Made by a program: the position numbers and the translations under genes. A stretch of 55,301 bases of DNA from Gammaproteobacteria bacterium (GTDB lineage: Bacteria; Pseudomonadota; Gammaproteobacteria; Steroidobacterales; Rariloculaceae), in assembly GCA_022825505.1 (NCBI GenBank), contig JAJDWR010000014.1, forward strand, positions 1 through 55,301, read 5' to 3'. Positions within the stretch are counted from its first letter, which is position 1. Each line of letters opens with the position of its first letter. The notes under the pieces were generated by a model, which saw nothing but the letters and a program-made list of their open reading frames with translations, was not told the DNA's origin and did no database searches. This document shows positions 25,863 through 34,716 of this stretch, in pieces.

Positions 25863-25873
25863 TTCTTCCTGCC

Positions 25874-25897
25874 AGATTAAGGTGATATGAGTAATCT
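25874..25897. promoter_or_regulatory. Inverted repeat ahead of the Xre antitoxin
   Basis: AGATTA (25874-25879) and TAATCT (25892-25897) are perfect 6-base arms 12 bases apart, immediately upstream of the ribosome-binding site of the antitoxin gene. This is a candidate autoregulatory operator; arms this short can occur by chance. Confidence 0.35.
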
Positions 25898-26083
25898 TAT
25901 GCCAATTGGCGAGACGCGGCAACGGGGAATCGGCGACATCTCCCGTACCGAATGCCGTGGAGTCCTTGCGACTTCGCCCGACCGGTGCGGTCCCGTGCCG
26001 CGTTCCGTCATCGTGCGTAGACAGCGGCGCTCCGCCAGCGTCCATTTCAGTCGAAGTTACCCAAAGGTTATCGAAGTTAACCC

Positions 26084-26106
26084 AAGTTATCGGATTTCGA
26101 TAACTT
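26084..26106. repeat. Perfect inverted repeat with flanking half-sites
   Basis: AAGTTATCG (26084-26092) and CGATAACTT (26098-26106) flank five bases. Related words GAAGTTAC, GGTTATCG and GAAGTTAA precede it from about 26053, so several half-sites are stacked. It is about 95 bases upstream of the sulfatase start and about 220 from the antitoxin start. It could be a repressor site for either gene. Confidence 0.5.
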
Positions 26107-26201
26107 CACTGCGATGGGGAATGGACGCTGCGGTAGCTACCGGCGGCATCCGGCGGATACAACTGCCGTTGCGTTATCGAGTTGGAGTACACTGCCCGGC
26201 C

Positions 26202-27689
26202 ATGAGAAGAACCAACCGGCTGCATAATCCGTCGTCGCGGTGCCGCTGGCGAACCAGGGCGGTGGCATTCGTATGCGCGCTGCCGATTTGTGTCCTGGCG
26301 ATTTCCTGGAGCAACGCAGACGCCGCGCCCAACATCCTGTTGATCATCGGCGACGACATGGGCGTGGAAGCCTTCGCGTCTTATGGCTTGAGTGAAGACG
26401 CGCCGGCGACCCCGGCGCTCGACAGGCTGGCCGGCGACGGCGTCAGGTTCACCAATTTCTGGGCGCAGCCGGTTTGTTCGCCGACGCGCGCAACGGTGAT
26501 CACCGGCCGTTACGGATTCAGGACCGGCATCGGCCGCCCGGTCGGTGGCGGGCCGATGCCGCCTGCGCCGGAGGTTCCCGCCGGATCGCCGGCGGAGTCG
26601 CGGAACGAGCCGAATCCGGCTTCCGCCGAGGACCGGGCCCTGCCGCGGCCGTTCCTTCTGCCGGATGAATTCACCTTGCCCATGGCGCTGAAGGGCGGCA
26701 CGGACCCCGGCTACGCCACCGCCGCCTTCGGCAAGTGGCACCTGGCGGGTCCGGGCAACGGTTGGACGGACCACCCGAATCTGGCCGGGTTCGACCACTT
26801 CGCGGGCCTGATGGGCGGCGGTCCCGAGTCGTATTTCGCCTGGAGAAAGGTGGTCGACGGCGAGGTTGTCGGTACCGTCGGTTACGCGCCCGAAGACAAG
26901 GTGAACGACGCCATCGCCTGGCTCGATGGGCGGGGCGACGAACCCTGGTTGCTGTGGTTCGCGTTCAATCTGGCGCACACGCCGATGCACGTGCCGCCGA
27001 AGGAGTATCGGCATTCGGATTTCTCCGATGCAAGCGCGGGGGGCGAATTGCCCCGTGAAAGCTGGCGGGCGGCGTTCGAGGCGATGCTCGAGGCCATGGA
27101 TGTCCAGATCGGCCGGCTGCTGGCGGCCCTGAGCCCGGAGGTCCGCGACAACACCTATGTCATTTTCATGGGCGACAACGGCACCTGGGGGCCGGTCATC
27201 AGCCCGCCGTTCCGGAACGGGCGGGCCAAGGGCACCGTCTACGAGGGCGGCGTCAATGTACCATTGATCGTGACCGGACCCAGCGTGGCGCAGGGCCGTG
27301 TCTCCGAGGCGCTGGTCAACTCGACGGATGTGTTTGCGACCGTCATGGAAATGGCGGGCCTGGACCCCGAAGAGACGGTCCCGGAGCATGTCACGCACGA
27401 CTCCGTCAGCTTTCTCCATGCGTTGTCCGACCCGGATGCCCCGTCACGGCGGGACTGGCTGTACGTGGACGAATTCTTCGGCGGCTTCGACGGCGTGGAG
27501 GCGGCCGACTACGCGATGCGCAACCATCGCTACAAGCTGGTTCGGTTCGAGGGGCAAGAGGAATTCTACGACTTGCGGGAAGACCCCTACGAGCACCGGA
27601 ACCTGCTGGAGGACGGTTTGGCGGAGCGGGAACAGGCCGAGTTCGAAGCGTTGCGTCGCCAGGTTCGCGAGCTTCGCGAAAGCCGGTAG
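26202..27689 (+). CDS. Secreted arylsulfatase
   Basis: This 495-residue protein starts at ATG 26202; the frame extends upstream without a plausible start. A long signal region ends S-N-A-D-A-A. Metal ligands sit in I-G-D-D-M-G-V-E (residues 49-56), the formylglycine cysteine is Cys92 in V-C-S-P-T-R-A-T-V-I-T-G-R, and G-K-W-H-L-A, M-G-D-N-G-T-W and K-G-T-V-Y-E-G-G-V-N-V-P-L-I-V follow. It is closely related to the enzyme at 13881-15329, sharing Y-F-A-W and E-G-G-V-N-V-P segments. It lies 43 bases before the TctAB gene on the same strand, so desulfation and uptake of the released acid may be linked. Confidence 0.93.
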   Translation: MRRTNRLHNPSSRCRWRTRAVAFVCALPICVLAISWSNADAAPNILLIIGDDMGVEAFASYGLSEDAPATPALDRLAGDGVRFTNFWAQPVCSPTRATVITGRYGFRTGIGRPVGGGPMPPAPEVPAGSPAESRNEPNPASAEDRALPRPFLLPDEFTLPMALKGGTDPGYATAAFGKWHLAGPGNGWTDHPNLAGFDHFAGLMGGGPESYFAWRKVVDGEVVGTVGYAPEDKVNDAIAWLDGRGDEPWLLWFAFNLAHTPMHVPPKEYRHSDFSDASAGGELPRESWRAAFEAMLEAMDVQIGRLLAALSPEVRDNTYVIFMGDNGTWGPVISPPFRNGRAKGTVYEGGVNVPLIVTGPSVAQGRVSEALVNSTDVFATVMEMAGLDPEETVPEHVTHDSVSFLHALSDPDAPSRRDWLYVDEFFGGFDGVEAADYAMRNHRYKLVRFEGQEEFYDLREDPYEHRNLLEDGLAEREQAEFEALRRQVRELRESR

Positions 27690-27732
27690 CGTCCTTGCCT
27701 GGCTGTTCCTGCAATGAGCACGTTGCACGCAC

Positions 27733-29703
27733 ATGATTGACGGCATGCTGGCCGGCTTGGTGCTGGCGCTGGCCTGGCCCGCCCTCGGCTACCTGCTTCT
27801 CGGCGTTTTCCTGGGCCTGTGGATCGGCGCCGTGCCCGGCCTGGGCGGCGCGGTCGGGCTGGCGCTGATGCTGCCGTTCACCTTCGGCATGGACCCCGTG
27901 CCGGCGTTCGCGTTGCTGCTAGGCATGTACGCGGTGACCTCCACCAGCGACAGCGTGGCCTCCATCATGCTGGGGATTCCGGGCACGGTGGCCTCCCAGG
28001 CCACGATCCTCGACGGCTACCCTTTGGCCAAGCGGGGGCAGGCGGCGCGGGCCTTCGGCGCGACCTACGCGGTCTCGGCGTTCGGCGGCGTGCTCGGCGC
28101 GCTGCTGCTCGCCGCCTCGCTGCCGGTGGTCATGCCGGTGATCTTCGCCTTCGGCGTGCCGGAGTTCTTCATGCTGGCGGTGCTCGGCCTGACCATGGTG
28201 GGCGTGCTGTCCGGCCGCTCGCTGGCCAAGGGGCTGGTGGCGGCGCTGCTGGGCCTGCTGCTGACCACCGTCGGCTACGCGGAGGCCACCGGGATTCCGA
28301 GATTCTATTTCGGCGTCAACTACCTGCTGGACGGTATCCCCCTGATTCCCATCGTGCTGGGTCTGTTCGGCTTGCCCGAACTGATGGACCTGGCGGTGAA
28401 GAACACCTCCATCTCCCGCGTGGCGGACAGCGAGGACCCCGGCCGCGGCCTGCTGCGGGGCATGAGGGACGCGCTCCGCTATCGTTGGCTGACGCTTCGC
28501 AGCGCCGTTTTGGGAACCTACATCGGGATGCTGCCGGGGCTGGGCGCGGCGATCGTCGACTGGATCGCCTACGGCCACGCGGTGCAGAGCGCCGGGGACA
28601 AGTCGCGCTTCGGCCGCGGCGACATCCGGGGCGTGATCGCACCGGAGGCCGCGAACAACGCCCACAAGGCCGGCGCGCTGATCCCCACGGTGGCGTTCGG
28701 TATTCCCGGCAGCATCGGCACCGCCATCCTGCTGGGCGCGCTGGTAATCAAGGGGCTGCGCCCCGGCCCGGACATGCTCACCGTCAACTTGCCGCTGACG
28801 TTCAGCATGGTGTGGGCCATCGTGGTGGCGAACGTGGTGGCGGCGGCGTTGCTGATGTTCCTCGCCCGCCATGTGCACAAGATCGCGTTCGTGCCGGGTC
28901 ACCTGATCGTCCCCGGCGTCATCAGCGTGCTGCTCATGGGCACCTGGGTGGCGACGAATTCCATGGGCGACTGGTGGATCTGCCTCGGCTTCGGCGTGCT
29001 GGGGTACTGGATGAAACAGGGCGGCTGGCCGCGCCCGCCGCTGATCCTCGCCCTGGTGCTCGGCGGGTTGATGGAGAACAACTTTCAGCTTACGACCCAG
29101 ATCTACGGCGAGTATGCATGGCTTTACAACCGCCCGATCGTCGTGGTCATCGTTTTGCTGATCGTTGCCACCATCGCGTTCGCGATCCGGGGGCGGAAGT
29201 CCGGACACGAGACTTCGGAGGCCGGTGAAGGTGCGAAGCGGAATCCGTTGATCTCGTTCCCCCTTTCCGCCGTACTCCTGGTGGCCTTCGCGGTCGCCTG
29301 GGGGGTCGCACGCGGGTTCGGCGAAGCGGCCACGGCGCAGTTTCCCAATGCGATCCTGGTGGTGGCGCTGCCGCTGACCTTACTGGTCCTGGCGAGGGAT
29401 ATTGCGGCGGTCCGTGCCGATGCAGGTGGCGGTCTGGGTCAGGCGTGGCAGGCGGCGGTGGAGAAAGCGGAACTGCTTCCGAGCGCCCGATTCATTGGAA
29501 TCATGCTCGCGATAGTGGGCGTCACCTACCTGGCGGGACAACTGGTGGCCCTGCCGTTGTTCGTAGCCGCGTACCTGGTGGTATGGGGCGGTTACGGTTG
29601 GCGCGTGGCGTGCCTCTACGCCGCGGCAGTGCTTGTCGTGCTATGGGCCTTCTACGGACAGCTCATGGGCCTGTTGTTCCATCCCTCCCTGCTGTTCGGT
29701 TGA
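27733..29703 (+). CDS. Fused TctA-TctB tricarboxylate-type transporter permease
   Basis: This 656-residue membrane protein combines two normally separate subunits. Residues 1 to about 485 are TctA, with the typical G-A-V-P-G-L-G-G-A-V-G start, S-V-A-S-I-M-L-G-I-P-G-T and G-M-L-P-G-L-G-A-A-I-V-D-W, and about a dozen membrane helices. Residues about 500-656 form a TctB-like four-helix small subunit. TctA and TctB are usually separate genes of about 500 and 150 residues; here there is no break in the frame. No TctC is adjacent; the receptor at 20487-21599 is the probable partner. The system imports carboxylates using an ion gradient. Confidence 0.92.
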   Translation: MIDGMLAGLVLALAWPALGYLLLGVFLGLWIGAVPGLGGAVGLALMLPFTFGMDPVPAFALLLGMYAVTSTSDSVASIMLGIPGTVASQATILDGYPLAKRGQAARAFGATYAVSAFGGVLGALLLAASLPVVMPVIFAFGVPEFFMLAVLGLTMVGVLSGRSLAKGLVAALLGLLLTTVGYAEATGIPRFYFGVNYLLDGIPLIPIVLGLFGLPELMDLAVKNTSISRVADSEDPGRGLLRGMRDALRYRWLTLRSAVLGTYIGMLPGLGAAIVDWIAYGHAVQSAGDKSRFGRGDIRGVIAPEAANNAHKAGALIPTVAFGIPGSIGTAILLGALVIKGLRPGPDMLTVNLPLTFSMVWAIVVANVVAAALLMFLARHVHKIAFVPGHLIVPGVISVLLMGTWVATNSMGDWWICLGFGVLGYWMKQGGWPRPPLILALVLGGLMENNFQLTTQIYGEYAWLYNRPIVVVIVLLIVATIAFAIRGRKSGHETSEAGEGAKRNPLISFPLSAVLLVAFAVAWGVARGFGEAATAQFPNAILVVALPLTLLVLARDIAAVRADAGGGLGQAWQAAVEKAELLPSARFIGIMLAIVGVTYLAGQLVALPLFVAAYLVVWGGYGWRVACLYAAAVLVVLWAFYGQLMGLLFHPSLLFG

Positions 29704-29781
29704 ACCGTCCGGGGCGTCCGCTGAATGGCGGTGATTGCCCGGCTGCGCCGAAGAAACGGCTGCCTCCGCATCCAACTGCCG

Positions 29782-31164
29782 CTACGCTTTCCTGAAACGC
29801 CACCCGTGCAGGATCTTCCCGTAATGGTTGAATGACCGCCTTGCCTCGGGATCGTCGAAGGGGTAATCCGCACCGAGCTGTCTGGCGGCGGCAATCCCGC
29901 TGACCAGGCAGGTTTCCTGGCTGTTGATCAGCGTATGGGCGCCGCAGTGCCAGGTCCGCCGCCTGCCTTGCAGAAGGCGGAACAGGGGAACGAGCCACGT
30001 GACATGCCGCACGTCGTGCACGATGTGTTGAAACCATCGCCTTGCAACGACCTTTTTTCCGTCGATCGGTGTGATCGGGTTGTAGGTCACCAGACAGGGC
30101 TTGTCGGACCGGTTCGCCCATGGCTGCTGGTTGTGCATGATGTACGTGATTTCGTAATTGTCCGGCCGGGCGCCGTACTGCTCGACATGGGTGCTCCGTG
30201 TCTCAAGCGCCCTGACTTCGTTGTCCGGAAGCACGGAAGAATCCGAGTGCACGATGGCGTGGTTGTGCAGTTCGCTCTCATAGCGTACCGACGCGAGCAC
30301 ATATCGCTCCAGCATCGTGAGCTTGTCCAGGATCATCAGTGTCTGGTTCGCGTTGCAGGCAAAGATCACCTCGTCAAACGTCTCCCGCTCCCCGCTTTCG
30401 TCCTCGACCACGACGCGGTCCGATTCGCGATACACCTTTCTGACAGGCCGATTGAGGTAAATCCTGTCCCGGAAACCGGCGGACAGGTTCTCGTAGATGC
30501 GCCGGGTTCCCTGATCCCACGTCTGCATGGGCGTTGCGGACTCGATATCGAAGAATTCGAGATACCTCGCAAACAATGCCGCCGGCATGTCGAACACGTT
30601 GGTCGCCATCAGGAAGTTGACGAACATGGGCTTGAGAATCATGTACCTGAAGTCGCCGGAGAGGCCGGCGAGGTTCAGGACCGTCCCCATGCTGATGTAA
30701 TTGAAGGGATTGAGCGCATTGAGAAGCTTCGACCTGGAGCGGGTGAGCGGGCTGAACCAGTGAAGACGTCTCAGGACGCGCTGAAACCTCGCGATCTCGA
30801 ACTGCAGGTCTTTCCTGATGTCGGAGTCGAAGTCGTGAGCGTAAATGCGGTCGCGATACCTTACGCTGTAGTTGAACCGAGTATCGATGAGTTCGATGCC
30901 GAACCTTTCCATCAACAGCAGGATGTGGTGGTAGACCGAGGGAATCAGAGCGGTCACGGAAATGTCGAAGGGAATCGAGCCGCCTACGTCCTGCGGCATA
31001 TCGGCCGTCACCGCATTGCCGCCCACCCGGTCCTGGGCCTCGAACAGCCGGAAACTGAAGCGATCCGGGCTGTGATGCAGTGTCCATGCGGCCCCCAGCC
31101 CGGAAACGCCTCCGCCGACAATGGCTATACGCCGCGGCACCGTCGATTTCTCACCGCTCGCCAT
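29782..31164 (-). CDS. FAD-dependent amine-oxidase-like oxidoreductase (COG2907 type)
   Basis: This 460-residue flavoprotein has the dinucleotide motif I-A-I-V-G-G-G-V-S-G-L-G-A-A and the F-E-A-Q-D-R-V-G-G-N-A segment, with F-A-C-N-A-N-Q-T in mid-protein and H-C-G-A-H-T near the C-terminus. It resembles predicted NAD/FAD-binding proteins that often accompany cyclopropane fatty-acid synthase and DUF1365; neither is adjacent here. I chose ATG 31164 because AGGAAAGGA lies four to five bases upstream. A GTG at 31233, touching the stop of the upstream TonB gene, would add an Ala-Thr repeat encoded by the hexamer at 31177-31215. The substrate is unknown. Confidence 0.82.
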   Translation of the reverse strand: MASGEKSTVPRRIAIVGGGVSGLGAAWTLHHSPDRFSFRLFEAQDRVGGNAVTADMPQDVGGSIPFDISVTALIPSVYHHILLLMERFGIELIDTRFNYSVRYRDRIYAHDFDSDIRKDLQFEIARFQRVLRRLHWFSPLTRSRSKLLNALNPFNYISMGTVLNLAGLSGDFRYMILKPMFVNFLMATNVFDMPAALFARYLEFFDIESATPMQTWDQGTRRIYENLSAGFRDRIYLNRPVRKVYRESDRVVVEDESGERETFDEVIFACNANQTLMILDKLTMLERYVLASVRYESELHNHAIVHSDSSVLPDNEVRALETRSTHVEQYGARPDNYEITYIMHNQQPWANRSDKPCLVTYNPITPIDGKKVVARRWFQHIVHDVRHVTWLVPLFRLLQGRRRTWHCGAHTLINSQETCLVSGIAAARQLGADYPFDDPEARRSFNHYGKILHGWRFRKA

Positions 31165-31175
31165 GGAATCCTTTC

Positions 31176-31215
<40 letters not shown>

Positions 31216-31233
31216 GGCCGGTTCGCTGCTCAC

Positions 31234-33843
31234 CTACCGCCTGAGACCGAACGACACGAACACCCGCCGCCCCCGAGGGTCGGCGGAACGTGGATCGTAA
31301 CTGCCCGCGATATTCACGAAAGGAGGGTCTTCGCCCAGAAGGTTCGCCGCACCCAGCGTGACGGACGCGTCGAAGCGTTCGCTCCAACGCCCGCCGAGTG
31401 ACCAGCGGGCGTTCACGTCCAGGGTGGTAAAGCCGTCGATCGACCCGCCGCCGTCGTCCTCGTAACCGCCCACGTGCCGAAGCAGCCCGGTGAGTCGCAC
31501 GGCGCCTCTGGACCAACTGGCGCCGGCGACCGCCCGCAGTCGCTGGTTTGGCGCCCCCACGTTGGCGCGATTGAGTTTGCCGAGCGCATCGACGGCAACA
31601 CCCGCATTGGTCACGTCGTACTCGAGCAGCCACGTTGCCTCCGCCCAGGCTTCGATGGACCCGTTGCGGGTGTCCAGTGTCGCGTTCGCGGAAAGGTCCA
31701 GCCCGGAGGTTTCGATACGGTCGGCGTTGATGAAGGCAACGTTGACAATGGCGATCGTGCCCGCCGACGTGCGTTCGATGCGCGGGTCGAAGGGATCGGC
31801 GTTGACGATGGCCTGGGCGTTCTCCTTGCGCAGCACGTCCTTGAACGAATAGCGCCAGTAATCGGCATTGAACGCCCAGATCCCGGAGCGTTGCCAGGAA
31901 ATACCGGCATTGAACGCGCTGGACGTCTCGGGTTTGAGGTTCGGGTCGCCCAGCGTGCGTCGGCCCGCAAACGTTCTGGAGCCGTCGTGATCGACGATGT
32001 TGGTGAAATTGGTTTGCGCGCCCCGGGTCTGGAAGGGTGACGGTGCGCGAAACGACGTGCTGTAGGAACTGCGAATGGAAATTCCGCTTGAGGCGCGATA
32101 AAGCAGCGTGACCTTCGGGTCGAGTGTGTCGCCGACACCCCCGCCGTAGTCCTCGTAACGCAACGCCCCGGTGATTTCCAGGTTCTCCGTGAGCGGCAGC
32201 CAGATTTCGCCATAGGCCGCGCGAACCTCGTCGCTGGCGTTGAAGTCGGGGTTGCCGATCAGAAAGGCGAAACCGTCCCGGCGCGTGATGTCATCGTAGG
32301 CGAATTCCAGCGTCTGGTCGCGGTACTGCACCCCCGCAGCGTAGCCTGCGCCGCGCCAGGGCAAGAAGCCCGTGAGATTCGCTTCTAACGTGGTGAGCCG
32401 CGAGCGCCCGTCGCCGAAGTAGTCGCCGATGATGAACGGGCGTATCGCAGGCGAGTTGTGCAGCGCCTCGCCCGGGCTCGCGGCAAAGTTGGAACTGAAG
32501 GGGTTGAAGAACAGGCAGTCGCCCGTACCTGCCTGCTCCGGCCCGGCATTCAGCGGGTTCGCACTGCAATCGTCACCGCCGAAACCCAGAAGGGCCGCCT
32601 GAAAGTTCGCGGTGACCACGTCGCGCGGATTCTGAAGCGCATCGTTCTGCGCGCGCACCAGCGAAACATTCCACGAAGCCGTGTCGCTGAACCGCCCTTC
32701 GATACCGGCTGCCAGCCGGGCCGTGTCGTGCTCGTAGAAATTGATCTCGGGTGGCTGGCCGAATCCGTAGGGCCGGCCCTGGAAATAGACGTCCTCGCCG
32801 AACGGATTTCCCGGGTGGTACGCAGGAATGACCGGGGTGCTCAACACCGGGAAGCTGGGCGAGACGTCACGGTTGATGTCGTTGCTCGCGTAGCCAAGCT
32901 CGGCCCAGAAATTGCCTGTGTCGCCGCCGCTTACGTCCACCCGGCCCCAGGTCTGCAGACGCTGCTCGTTGGGGATCGCGGTGATCTGCGGACCGTAATC
33001 GAAGCGGCAGATCGTGCTGTCGCCCGGTAACTCCTGCAGCAGTCCTTCATAGAGTTCGCAGCCGGGGTCGGCCACGGTCCGGCCCAGCGAGGGCACATTG
33101 AAGCTGGCGGGGTTCCCGAAACCGCTGGTGGAGGGGCGCAGCCAGTCCACTTCGGTCAGTACGAGGCTGGTTCGGTCAAGGTAGCTTGCCGCGACCAGAA
33201 ACTCTCCTGCGCCGCCAATCTCGCCGCCGGCCACGCCGTCGAGCGTAAGGTCATCCTGCGAACCGTTGCCGACCCGGCTGCGGTATTCGGCCTGCAGTTC
33301 GACGCCCCGGAACCCCCTGCGGGTAATGAAGTTGGCGACTCCGGCGACGGCTTCCGAACCGTAAATGGCGGCGGCGCCGTCCTTGAGGATTTCCACCTGC
33401 TCGACGGCCAGCATGGGGACCAGGCCGGCAAGATCCACGAAGCTGGAACCATCGTCGGTCTGCGCGGCGGACAGGACCTGCCTACGTCCGTTCAGCAACA
33501 CCAGCGTGGAGGCGACGCCCAGCCCGCGCAGGTTGATGTTGGCGGTGCCCACAGTGTAGTTCTGGGTCAGATTGTCGGAGTTGTTTTCCGCTCCCGCGTT
33601 GATGGACAGAACCCCGACAAGGTCCCTGATATCCCTGAGCCCGGAGTCCTGCAAGGTTTCGCCGTCGTAGTTTGAAAGCGGGGAGGGCGAGTCCCCCTGG
33701 CGGACGATCCGGCTGCCGGTGGCCGCCGTGACAACGACTTCTTCGATCGTACCGGTTTGCGCTGCGCTGTCGGCGGCAGCGATGGTCATGGCGCCGGCCA
33801 CCAAAGCCGCGGCCGGCAGACCGATGGTCGGATAAGCGGTCAC
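31234..33843 (-). CDS. TonB-dependent outer-membrane receptor
   Basis: This 869-residue receptor starts at GTG 33843, which overlaps the stop of the glutathione S-transferase gene (GTGA). The signal peptide ends A-A-D-S-A-A-Q and is followed by a TonB box (T-I-E-E-V-V-V-T-A). The plug domain has N-L-R-G-L-G-V-A-S-T-L-V-L-L-N-G-R-R and V-E-Q-V-E-I-L-K-D-G-A-A-A-I-Y-G-S-E-A-V; the rest is a long beta-barrel. The C-terminus V-F-V-S-F-G-L-R-R lacks the usual terminal aromatic. The ligand is unknown; such receptors take up siderophores, vitamins or oligosaccharides. Confidence 0.93.
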   Translation of the reverse strand: MTAYPTIGLPAAALVAGAMTIAAADSAAQTGTIEEVVVTAATGSRIVRQGDSPSPLSNYDGETLQDSGLRDIRDLVGVLSINAGAENNSDNLTQNYTVGTANINLRGLGVASTLVLLNGRRQVLSAAQTDDGSSFVDLAGLVPMLAVEQVEILKDGAAAIYGSEAVAGVANFITRRGFRGVELQAEYRSRVGNGSQDDLTLDGVAGGEIGGAGEFLVAASYLDRTSLVLTEVDWLRPSTSGFGNPASFNVPSLGRTVADPGCELYEGLLQELPGDSTICRFDYGPQITAIPNEQRLQTWGRVDVSGGDTGNFWAELGYASNDINRDVSPSFPVLSTPVIPAYHPGNPFGEDVYFQGRPYGFGQPPEINFYEHDTARLAAGIEGRFSDTASWNVSLVRAQNDALQNPRDVVTANFQAALLGFGGDDCSANPLNAGPEQAGTGDCLFFNPFSSNFAASPGEALHNSPAIRPFIIGDYFGDGRSRLTTLEANLTGFLPWRGAGYAAGVQYRDQTLEFAYDDITRRDGFAFLIGNPDFNASDEVRAAYGEIWLPLTENLEITGALRYEDYGGGVGDTLDPKVTLLYRASSGISIRSSYSTSFRAPSPFQTRGAQTNFTNIVDHDGSRTFAGRRTLGDPNLKPETSSAFNAGISWQRSGIWAFNADYWRYSFKDVLRKENAQAIVNADPFDPRIERTSAGTIAIVNVAFINADRIETSGLDLSANATLDTRNGSIEAWAEATWLLEYDVTNAGVAVDALGKLNRANVGAPNQRLRAVAGASWSRGAVRLTGLLRHVGGYEDDGGGSIDGFTTLDVNARWSLGGRWSERFDASVTLGAANLLGEDPPFVNIAGSYDPRSADPRGRRVFVSFGLRR

Positions 33844-34601
33844 GCTCCACCGGTCCAGTCGAGGACAGCGCGCGAGAAGCTGGGGCGGGCGTGCACGGCG
33901 TCCTTCCAGCGTGCCACGTTGGCATAGCGGTGGAACGGGAACCCGGCCTTGTCGAGCGACACGTGCAAGGGGATCCAGGTGATGTCGGCAAGCGAAAACA
34001 CGTCGCCGGCGAGCCACGGTCGTTCGTCCAGCGCCTGATCGATGTCGGCGAAGCAGTCGGCCAGCACCTGCGTTGACCCGGATACCCTTGCGCGGGAAAG
34101 CCCTTCCGGCGAAGAGTTCTCCTCGTGGAACTGCAACAGTTCGTCGTTGTCCTGCAGTTCACGGTAGACGGAGAGTTCGGCGTCACTCTTGGCCATGGCT
34201 CCCCCGATTCGGTGCGCGAACATGTAGGTCTTGACGTGTATGTGGTTGTCGGCCGCCGCGCGCATCCAGCGCTCCACGGCGTCAGCTCGTCCCGTGTCGC
34301 CCGGCGGTCGCAGGGGCGGGTCCGGAAATTGCCTGTCCAGGTAGTCGATGATGTCGGTGGACTCGATGATCAACACACCGTCGTGAACCAGGGCAGGCAC
34401 CAGGCCCTTGGGATGAATGCCGAAGTACTCCGGCGTGACGTTCTCGCCCTTGTGCAGGTGCACGTGATGGCTGGTCCACTCAAGGCGCTTTTCCTCCAGT
34501 GTCATGCGCACGCGCATCGAGCAATTGGACTGGCTGAAGTGGTACAGGTGCAGCCCACTGTATTCGGTGACAGCCTTGTTCCGTGGCGTGATGATGCCCA
34601 T
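33840..34601 (-). CDS. Glutathione S-transferase family protein
   Basis: This 253-residue protein has an N-terminal thioredoxin-like GST domain (L-H-L-Y-H-F-S-Q-S-N-C-S-M-R-V-R, the glutathione-site V-P-A-L-V-H-D-G-V-L-I-I-E-S-T-D-I) and a helical C-terminal domain (W-L-A-G-D-V-F-S-L-A-D-I-T-W-I-P). The S-N-C-S-x-R pattern recalls beta-etherase and dehalogenating GSTs. It overlaps the TonB receptor gene downstream by four bases, so the two are translationally coupled. The substrate is unknown. Confidence 0.9.
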   Translation of the reverse strand: MGIITPRNKAVTEYSGLHLYHFSQSNCSMRVRMTLEEKRLEWTSHHVHLHKGENVTPEYFGIHPKGLVPALVHDGVLIIESTDIIDYLDRQFPDPPLRPPGDTGRADAVERWMRAAADNHIHVKTYMFAHRIGGAMAKSDAELSVYRELQDNDELLQFHEENSSPEGLSRARVSGSTQVLADCFADIDQALDERPWLAGDVFSLADITWIPLHVSLDKAGFPFHRYANVARWKDAVHARPSFSRAVLDWTGGA

Positions 34602-34716
34602 GTGTTGTTCCGCGCAGCGCCTGTTGGAGCGCGCCGGAATTATATTCGATTACCGCTGACGGCATTCGCCGATGAGCGAGCGGCCACAGCCTGCGCGTAG
34701 GCGCGCCGAACCCTTT

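Larger units (their letters stand above)
25863..26201. other. Intergenic region between the antitoxin and sulfatase genes
   Basis: These 339 bases between two divergent genes contain no convincing coding frame. They hold an imperfect inverted repeat next to the antitoxin start, a cluster of related AAGTTA/GTTATCG words at 26053-26106, and one perfect palindrome (26084-26106). No clear -35/-10 pair for the sulfatase was identified. Confidence 0.6.

Noticed and set aside
26106..27419. 437-residue frame on the minus strand over the third sulfatase
   Set aside because: No recognisable domain, Arg/His-rich composition, and exactly antisense to the sulfatase.
27819..29228. Long frames on both strands inside the TctA-TctB gene
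   Set aside because: High GC keeps alternative frames open; only the membrane-protein frame has family motifs and helices.
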